DNA of 37,981 bases from Zygnema cylindricum. Its lineage: Eukaryota; Streptophyta; Zygnematophyceae; Zygnematales; Zygnemataceae. Location: contig JBBHKE010003561.1 of the NCBI GenBank assembly GCA_037447655.1, positions 1 to 37,981 on the forward strand, in the 5' to 3' direction. Shown here in pieces: positions 31,785 through 37,981 of the stretch (position 1 is its first letter; each line of letters starts with the position of its first letter). Made by a program: the position numbers and the translations under genes. The notes below the pieces were generated by a model, which searched no databases, was not told the DNA's origin, and worked only from the letters and a program-made list of their open reading frames with translations.

Positions 31785-32464
31785 TATTTCACACTGAACT
31801 TAATCCCTTCCACCACTCCCATCTTTTTCATCTCTCTTAACTTGTCTAGATTCACATGCCCAAGCCTCTTATGCCACATCATAATATCATGAACACCAGC
31901 ATAATAAAATTTCTTCTTTTCATTCCTTAAAACCAGCCTAAACATCCCATGGCTACCTTTCTCAGCAATGAAATAGACATCCTCCTCAAAACTAGCAGTA
32001 AAGACTCCTTCCCTAGTGCTAGTTAAAAAACCCTTATCATCTAATACGGATGTAGAGATGAGGTTTTTGTTCAGCTCCGGAATAAACAATAAATCGGAGA
32101 ATGTTACTATGGATGTCTTTCTTTCTAATAACACTTTCAAATCTACCGATCCTACAAGTGTACTGGTGACTATCCTCCTATCCCCGTACTCTATCTCTAC
32201 GGTGGGAATATTTACTATCTTAGTGAACACGTGCCTATCCTTACACATGTGCATGGAGGCACCTGAATCTATAATCCAGTCTGCTTCACCTTTCAATCCA
32301 CCGTAAGCACATTTCTGCCTTCGTGGAATTTCGACCTCGTTTTTTGCCTCCAACTCCTCATCTAAAAGGAGCTCATCCTCCTCGTCCTCAGATTGCGCCT
32401 CATATACCTGTGTCACAAGGGCATTTTTTCTTTCCTCTCGGGGTACCACCGGTCTGGCCCTCAT
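31785..32464 (-). pseudogene. Copia-2 protease and GAG-pre-integrase
   Basis: The open frame 31781-32464 covers the end of gag and the start of pol in one frame. It has an acidic spacer (SEDEEDELLLDEELEAKNEV), the aspartic protease with active site WIIDSGASMHMC intact, SIVTFSDLLFIPELNKNLIS, and the GAG-pre-integrase motif MMWHKRLGHVNLDKLREMKK. This is the best preserved part of the element. It ends in a stop after EGIKFSVKY (about 31781), in the zinc-binding region of integrase. Confidence 0.92.
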
Positions 32465-32465
32465 T

Positions 32466-33403
32466 TAACCGAAGCTCGGTTAGCTTAGTGCACTCTGCCA
32501 TATAGTGCCCAGGTTTCTTACAAAAATGACATAAACCTTTGAAGCCCTTGGTCCAAACTCGTCGGTCTGATTTTTTTGCTCCCTCCCCCCATAGTTTCCG
32601 ACCGGTTTCCGAGAATCCCTGTTCCTCCAATCGGTCGCATTTGCCAAGGCTTTGCCACTCTTTCCTCCACTTCGGATCTCAATCGTATTCTCCCGAACGA
32701 GAATCATCCCTACCACTGAGTTCTATATCCACCTTGAGTCTGGCAAGTCCTTCACACAGTTGACTATGTTCTCGAACTCATCGGGTTACTTCATCATTAA
32801 ACAATTAACCTTTTCTTTTTCACTAAAATCTTTTCCCGCACTCTGTAGCTCCATGAAGAGTGTAGCAAGCTCATTGCAAAAATCCAACATCTTCCCCCCT
32901 TTGTATACATACTCCTTAACTTTCTGATCAGCCAACTGTTGTTGCTGAATCGTACCACTTCGGTACATCTCTATGAGAGCCATCCAAAGATCGGATGCCC
33001 TTTCTACCTGCAAATGAAGACATGCAAGTCCTTGAGTGAGATGGCGTAGGATGAAGTGCTTTGCCGCCATATTGTTGAAGTCCCAGGTTTCAGTATCATT
33101 CTCCTCGTTCCTCGGAATACGTTACATGAATGCCGAACCAGTTGCTATTGGTGTGGTCCCCTCCTTCTCCTTTCCTTTGTCCACCACTTCTCTTTCCTTT
33201 ATTTCCTCCATTGAAGGTGGACCCTCTTTCCTAATGAATCTGCTTCCTCCAAACCCTGGAGGGATTCCAAGACTTGATGGACGCCCCAACCGTCCATTCA
33301 CTATCCCCCAAAACCATTTTTTGCATAGAGCTCATATCATCCTACTTTCCCAGTATATGAAGCCATTTCCATTAAATATTGGTGCCTTAGAGGGTGGGCC
33401 CAT
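32466..33403 (-). pseudogene. Copia-2 gag
   Basis: Starts at the ATG 33403-33401 inside the primer site. The second Met used in Copia-1 is Ala here (MGPPSKAPIFNGNGFIYWES), which favours the first ATG as the real start. A TGA follows ~23 codons in, and a TAA replaces a Ser codon near 33125. The open piece 33070-32786 is the UBN2-type gag domain (NMAAKHFILRHLTQGLACLH, KMLDFCNELATLFMELQSAG). Stops follow at about 32785 and 32725. The zinc knuckle CHFCKKPGHYMAEC (about 32500) is intact CCHC, unlike Copia-1, but lies in a shifted frame. Confidence 0.88.
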
Positions 33404-33405
33404 AA
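33393..33405 (-). promoter_or_regulatory. Copia-2 half-tRNA primer-binding site
   Basis: The plus strand reads GGTGGGCCCATAA, 13 bases identical to the initiator tRNA-Met anticodon arm. The two bases nearest the LTR (AG at 33406-33407) differ from the CC of the tRNA and of Copia-1. Confidence 0.75.
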
Positions 33406-33407
33406 AG

Positions 33408-34444
33408 TGAAACTCTGAGACCTCCATAAGTCCTCAGAGTCGACAGCTTCCAAGAAGCCTCTAGGATAACTCTGACCCCTTTTGGCGTCGCAAAAACAAC
33501 TGCCACCCTGGTAGACAAAAACTCTGACCACTTGGACCCCTGTGAAGGCAAGACTGCTCTGAGGCAATAGCAAAAAGAATCTTTGAATTTGCTCCCCTGA
33601 GCAGTAAGTTATGGAGGGTCAAAGTTGACCTAGAAGCTCTCTGGAAGAGAGGGTCCTATCTCCTACTTTTTCTAAGTCATATCTCTCTCACAGACTCTAT
33701 CTACTGATGTACGGAACCAATCAGATTACATTTCCGTACGCAAAAGTACAGCTGCCGGTGAACTTTATATACGGACATTGTACGACATGGCCTAAATGTC
33801 GACACATGTCATATCCGGATTCGGTGCCATAATCTCCGGAGATACCACGAACCAATGTAATTTCGCCACATGTCATCCGATGTGGCGATGGCCACAAACC
33901 GTCAAAATCTTCTTCCGCGATCTCGACGCTAATTTCGGCCGTCCGATTAAATTCGAATTGCCGTAAGAAATACATGCGCGGTATTCGTTTCACTAAAGAA
34001 ATAAATGCGCCGTATTGATTTCTTGTCCGTATCGTAATCCGTACTTATACATTACCGGATTTATGTACCCCGTAAACAATTACAGTTAAATGAATTATCC
34101 TACGTATTGATGTTTAAATAAATATCAAACCATATAGTACGTAACACTAGTTCTAGACTTAACGGCTAAGGCTACCGGCTAACTGCTGTCTGCCGGCCGG
34201 AAGGTACCAGGATCAAATCCTGTGGCCGGCACATACCTTTTAGTAAATAAACCCGTAACTAATATAAATTTCCCGTAAACCTCTGGATAGCATAGGTAGC
34301 CATGGCTCTAGCTCCCTCTCCAATTTCTCAGTGACTGCGACAAGTTTGAGAGTTGGAGAGAGAAGTTAGGTAGACTGCCTCGGCTTCTTTCTATATTTCT
34401 ATTTAGACCTAGAAAATATTTAAAATGGACCATTATTTTCTACA
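33408..34444 (-). repeat. Copia-2 5' LTR
   Basis: 1037 bp, begins TGTAGAAAATAATGG and ends CAGAGTTTCA on the minus strand. Relative to the 3' LTR it lacks the ttttgtacat segment near 33629. It contains the hairpin at 34191-34231. Confidence 0.93.
34191..34231. other. Copia-2 5' LTR conserved hairpin with B-box-like loop
   Basis: TGCCGGCC (34191-34198) pairs with GGCCGGCA (34224-34231). The inner CAGG/CCTG stem encloses ATCAAAT (34212-34218). TTTT follows at 34238-34241. On the plus strand GATCAAATC (34211-34219) fits the polymerase III B-box. Confidence 0.6.
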
Positions 34445-34911
34445 CATTGTCGTTTTAAATAGTGTGGTGTACGGTCGGTGTCTGATTGTGCAAAATTGTA
34501 CTTTATTAAGTAAAAAAGTATAAATAATGATTTAATACAGGTCGTTATCATGTAACTGCGTTTCAACAAATCACGTATTGCAAACGTTATAATGACGTGA
34601 ATCTATACATTTTGTCATATTTTGTACGTTCACCTAATTTACAGTAGATATATTCAGCGCCCAAATTTACTCCCAAATTAGAGTTGTTGGTAAAATATAG
34701 TAATTTTTTTATTTGAAATGGGTTGATTACCCAAAATAGAGTTAATGACTCTAATAATTATTTTTCGTTTTTATACTATAATTATTTATTTACTCTAATT
34801 ACGATTCGCAGTGTACTGTACTGTGCTTTACGAAGTACGCATTCGATTATGATATGCAATTGCGGTGTATATTTTATTGCGTGTATAATACATGATATAT
34901 ATATGAGACGA
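34445..34911. other. AT-rich intergenic DNA with a MITE end
   Basis: No gene. At 34796-34816 ctctaattacgattcgcagtg is followed by TA, matching the right end of the TA-flanked MITE family. The upstream tagagttaatgactctaataatt is similar to its interior. Confidence 0.45.
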
Positions 34912-35580
34912 GATATAGTATGTACTGTTATTAGCGATAACAATCTTTCGTCATCGGGCGATTTGCCCCTTCTTGCTGGTTCTCAATCGATAATATAAGT
35001 ATTCGAAAATATTGATAAAGAAAAATTACCCATACAAAACAAATGCAATTACAGTACTGTAGTATGTACATCCTCGTTTGTACTGTGAGTATTGAGTACT
35101 AAATAATCTGTCTTATTGAACCGTAGTTATTCCGTTAGGCATAGTATGGAACAAATTGCTACACGTGGCATGCCACACTCTATACATTGTAACTATAATA
35201 CAGTATATTATGAAGTACTATTATATAGCATACTATATTTTTTCCACTTATAGCCAATAAGAAATTTGTTAGTCTTGGAGCGATATATCAAGACCCTTGA
35301 CCGTTTGATAACCAATAACTATCGGTATCGATGTCATCGCGATAATTTTTTTGTCGATACACAACACTAAAAATTATACATATTATAAAGTAGATAAGAT
35401 ATAGTATATATTGTTATTGGCGATAACAATCTTTCGTCGTCGGGCCATTTGCCCCTACTTGCCCGTTGTCAATCGATAATATCGCTTTTCAAAAATATCA
35501 ATAAAAAACAATTACCGATACAAAAGAAGTGAAATTAACAAAGTATGTACATCCTCAATTGTAGTGTGAGTAATGAGTAG
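34912..35580. repeat. ~185-bp diverged direct repeat, copies 34912-35100 and 35398-35580
   Basis: Shared phrases in order: gatatagtat, gcgataacaatctttcgtc, atttgcccct, tcaatcgataat, agtatgtacatcctc and gtgagta. The second copy ends exactly where the MITE at 35581 begins. Between the copies, GATACACAACACTA at 35356-35369 is an orphan end of the hAT-type MITE family. Confidence 0.75.
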
Positions 35581-35807
35581 TAATGTTGGGTATCGACGAC
35601 CCTTTGTTGATATCGATTTGTACCTAAATTTGTGTACCCGGTAATCGATATATCGCTTCGATATAACGAGGATTTTAATATCCTGATATTTATGCAATAT
35701 ATCTGCCTATATCACGATATATCTCAATCGCAATATATCGAGGTGACGCTAGGTCAAATTTTTATTTCAAATCCCCCCCCCTTGGCGCGCGTTCAGTGAG
35801 GAAGGGG

Positions 35808-35850
<43 letters not shown>

Positions 35851-36026
35851 AAGATTATCTTTACGATTCCTGTACTGGATATGTACGGACACCCATATTG
35901 TACTAAATATATCGCGTTATAATATGTTGGTCGTGGTGCGATATATAGAGGCTTCCGACTGATCGATAATCGATATATTGAATATCGAACTTATCGCGAT
36001 ATGATTTTACTTGATACCCAACATTA
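35581..36026. mobile_element. hAT-type MITE, family TARTGTTGGGTA (second copy)
   Basis: 446 bp with a perfect 14-bp inverted repeat, TAATGTTGGGTATC (35581-35594) and its complement (36013-36026). The interior is rich in tcgatatatcg as in the 1100-1450 copy. The 8-bp duplication is not exact: tgagtag lies at 35574-35580 and at 36031-36037, offset by ctag. A 38-base poly-G run is included. Confidence 0.78.
35804..35848. repeat. poly-G tract
   Basis: Six G, one A, then 38 consecutive G. Nine C lie 22 bases upstream (35773-35781). It is a strong G-quadruplex candidate and also a place where assembly length is unreliable. Confidence 0.9.
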
Positions 36027-36949
36027 CTAGTGAGTAGTAATGTGAACGATAAAATATGAATTCCCCAACTGTACGGCGGATTATTCAGCTTATTACAAAG
36101 GTACAAGAAAATTGTGCATGCGTTTGTGACTGTCAATGGTTTAAAACACTAGTATAACAAAAGGAAAAGTAGACTTTATTTCCGAAAACGCGATGGTACA
36201 CAAATGGAATCTAAGAAAGGGTTTAAAAATCTATTATAGAAAAACAACTACAAAGAATCTTCTTTGTGACTTAAAAGTTCACGGCTCGGCGCCACAATTG
36301 TACCATACACCAAGTTTCGATTTCGGATAGGATCCTGTTACGGTACGAGCGAATCTTAGTTGCCGCCAGAGCCGGCGTTAAATTGACAGAGCCGTCCGCG
36401 AACTGTACTTTTTATTTACTGTTCCGCCGGCAGTTTTGGCGGATCCGCTATACCGTACTCTCCACCATCTTTATACAAAATATAGACCTTTGGTCGTCCG
36501 TTTGAAAACCTTTAAATAGGTCCGCTTTCCGTCCGTCTGCACCCGTAAACGGCGTGTCCCTCGGCCAACGTCACCAAACGGGTAGCATTGTCCCTCGGCC
36601 TACGTCGGCAAACGGGTAGCTTTGTCTCTCTGCTAACATTAGCAAACGGGTAACTTTCAAAGTACTCCATCGGCAAACATTCTTCACCGTCAGATCTTGG
36701 CTGCTCGATCCTGTAAATGAATAAAGACGAAAGTCACCATGAGCACTAAAAAGTCTTCAGCCGTCAATCATTCGTTCGTGACCGTTTGATTATAGGATCC
36801 TGGCAGTTCAGAAGCTACAGTAGCCGTCCTTTTCAACAAGTACGATTTCATGTCGTAAATTATTTGTTTGATTTTCCGTCAATCGTTGTGTTGATTTGGG
36901 ACGCGTCTACAAAAATCCGTAAGGACGACTTGAATAAAGATACTACTTA
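36027..36949. other. intergenic DNA with a 34-bp tandem repeat
   Basis: No gene recognised. 36555-36656 holds three copies of a 34-base unit (tgtccctcggcc...caaacgggtagc), each successively more diverged. Restriction-like palindromes (ggatcc at 36329, 36441 and 36797) are chance features. Confidence 0.55.
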
Positions 36950-37727
36950 GGGTATGTCCCCATGTGCATAAGTAAGGGCATTTTTTTGTCGTTTTGCTGT
37001 AAAACTTAGCGACGTACTGCCAAAGTTCCAACCGTACAAAAGAATCGCAAATTTGTAGAGTAGAGTTTGCGTCATCCTCAAACTTACGACGTACAAAAAT
37101 TTGTCGTCTTGTGTTTTCGACCCACTTTGACGACAAAAAACGTCATCTTCAACCTTATCTTTAAAACACATGCGCGATGTGTTTTAAAACTAGGGATTTT
37201 CTATAAACAAATAGGAACATATATTCGCAAGTGTCGAAATATTCGAAAATTTTCATACGATTTCTAAGGACAAATAAAAGTACAGAATTCGCTATTTTTT
37301 GTCCAATTGCATTCCAATACGACAAAGAAAAGTACACAATTTGTTTGGATTTGTCCGTTTTCGTCCAGTACGGATTTCTTTTTTGCAATGGTCTTCAAAT
37401 TCAGATGCCATTTCACGTCGACCGGATAGGAGTCGCTAAGGCAAAGCGCCTCGTCTTCAACCGTGAAACGACACAGGTTGGAACACGCTATGTCTACAAT
37501 GTCACGGTAAGACATGCGACGTCATAAGCAGTTCCAAAAAATATCGTGCGACCACAGATTGTAGACGTTAACAGCCGTCACAGGTATTGTTGACGTATAC
37601 AATCATCTTATGCGTAAGTTACGATTTCGTCATTACAGACACAGGGACACTTGAAAACCGAGTCCGGCGGATCCGCGCTAAAATACAAAGTAAGTTCGCT
37701 AATTTACAAGTACATGGGGACAAACCC
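36950..37727. mobile_element. PIF/Harbinger-type non-autonomous element
   Basis: 778 bp with terminal inverted repeats. The left end is GGGTATGTCCCCATGT. The right end, reverse-complemented, is GGGTTTGTCCCCATGT (15 of 16 identical). The flanking direct repeat is TTA at 36947-36949 and 37728-37730. A 3-bp TWA duplication with GGG-starting ends is the PIF/Harbinger (Tourist) pattern. No transposase is present. Open frames inside (36879-37136, 37231-37527) have no domain. Confidence 0.75.
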
Positions 37728-37784
37728 TTAAAATTGAAATATATTGTTTGATTAAAACATAAAATATTCTTTATGCAAAGAATA

Positions 37785-37981
37785 TTAATATTTAGCGTTG
37801 ATTGTTTCTAAACGAGCTTTAGCTCTTTTAAAAGCTAAATTAGCTTCGATAGTTTGCTTCCTACCTACAGCTTGATTAAAACTCGTTTGTGCTAAATCAA
37901 AAGCTTCTTGTGCCTCTTTAGGGTCAATGTCGCTTGCTTTTTCTGCTTTTTTCGTTCGCTGTAACTGGGATTTCTCCGTGT
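37785..37981 (-). pseudogene. atpE: plastid ATP synthase epsilon subunit, C-terminal part (nuclear plastid DNA)
   Basis: The minus strand from about 37946 to the TAA at 37785-37787 reads [20 protein letters not shown], then [16 protein letters not shown] and LETINAKY. This is the C-terminal helical domain of chloroplast CF1 epsilon (tobacco: AEKGSDIDPQEAQ...KIEANLALRRARTRVEAIN). The protein inhibits and couples the CF1 rotor on the stromal side of thylakoids. Upstream, this frame no longer fits the family. The next frame does (GEIPVTANE against NEITVLVND), and the switch falls at a run of six A on the minus strand (37947-37952), which suggests a one-base frameshift. The gene continues beyond the window. 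In this transposon-rich nuclear context it is best read as a plastid DNA insertion. The plastid-like AT-rich spacer starts right after the TTA at 37730. Confidence 0.82.

Larger units (their letters stand above)
28009..34444 (-). mobile_element. Ty1/copia retrotransposon Copia-2, both LTRs present, inactivated
   Basis: Complete structure on the minus strand: 5' LTR 33408-34444, half-tRNA primer site 33393-33405, gag-pol from 33403 to 29069, polypurine tract 29056-29068, 3' LTR 28009-29055. Total length about 6.4 kb. The LTRs are closely similar but differ by scattered substitutions and a short deletion, so the insertion is not recent. gag-pol carries several stops and frameshifts. The 5-base flanks, CTAAT (28004-28008) and CATTG (34445-34449), do not match, so the expected target duplication is absent. 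Confidence 0.95.

Noticed and set aside
34191-34245. A true tRNA gene at the LTR hairpin
   Set aside because: There is a T-arm-like loop and B-box, but no anticodon arm, no D-arm and only a weak A-box-like sequence (ctagactta). It is reported as a tRNA-like motif, not a gene.
1-37981. CRISPR arrays, operons, bacterial promoters or Shine-Dalgarno sites
   Set aside because: The window is eukaryotic nuclear DNA. The repeats are tandem or dispersed transposon remnants without regular unique spacers.
37785-37981. Contig end being true plastid genome
   Set aside because: Upstream sequence is typical of the nuclear transposon-rich region and includes a Harbinger-type element. A chimeric assembly cannot be excluded without reads.

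Overview
This is a nuclear window from a green-lineage eukaryote, a land plant or streptophyte alga. The evidence is spliced genes of plant type, CCCTAAA-type telomere-like tracts, plant-type Ty1/copia and hAT elements, and a plastid atpE fragment at the right edge. There are no operons and no recognisable tRNA or rRNA genes. The species cannot be named from the sequence. Most of the window is mobile DNA and its debris.

Layout. 1-2478 is AT-rich DNA holding two small terminal-inverted-repeat elements with perfect 8-bp target duplications (1100-1450 and 1687-1952). 2479-7554 is a minus-strand copia element (Copia-1): it keeps its 5' LTR, gag and most of pol, but is cut off inside RNase H, so the 3' LTR is missing. 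7555-10250 is repeat-poor to low-complexity intergenic DNA. 10254-12436 (minus) holds the 3' exons of an AIRP2-like RING E3 ligase. 12853-15895 (plus) holds the last four exons of an MTPC1-like cation-efflux (CDF) transporter. These are the two credible host genes. Neither has recognisable 5' exons here, and their broken ends face each other about 0.4 kb apart.

16000-20080 contains small TA-flanked elements, a 401-bp tandem duplication and a diverged LTR fragment. 20717-22490 is a broken hAT transposase of the DUF659 type. 22770-25920 is unassigned. 25922-26150 is a CpG-rich 20-bp minisatellite. 26294-26492 and 26774-27313 are two more small DNA elements. 28009-34444 is a second copia element (Copia-2) with both LTRs and an inactivated gag-pol. 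34445-36946 carries a diverged direct duplication, another hAT-type element with a poly-G run, and short tandem repeats. 36950-37727 is a PIF/Harbinger-type element with a TTA duplication. The last ~200 bases are the C-terminal end of plastid atpE.

Most notable points. (1) The two copia elements carry a primer-binding site complementary to the anticodon arm of initiator tRNA-Met (half-tRNA priming, the Hemivirus type), and the gag start codon lies inside it. (2) The LTRs carry an antisense B-box-like hairpin whose outer stem has changed sequence but kept pairing between LTR families. (3) In the RING gene, two exon starts together with their splice acceptors exist as upstream duplicates that keep the encoded residues almost unchanged.
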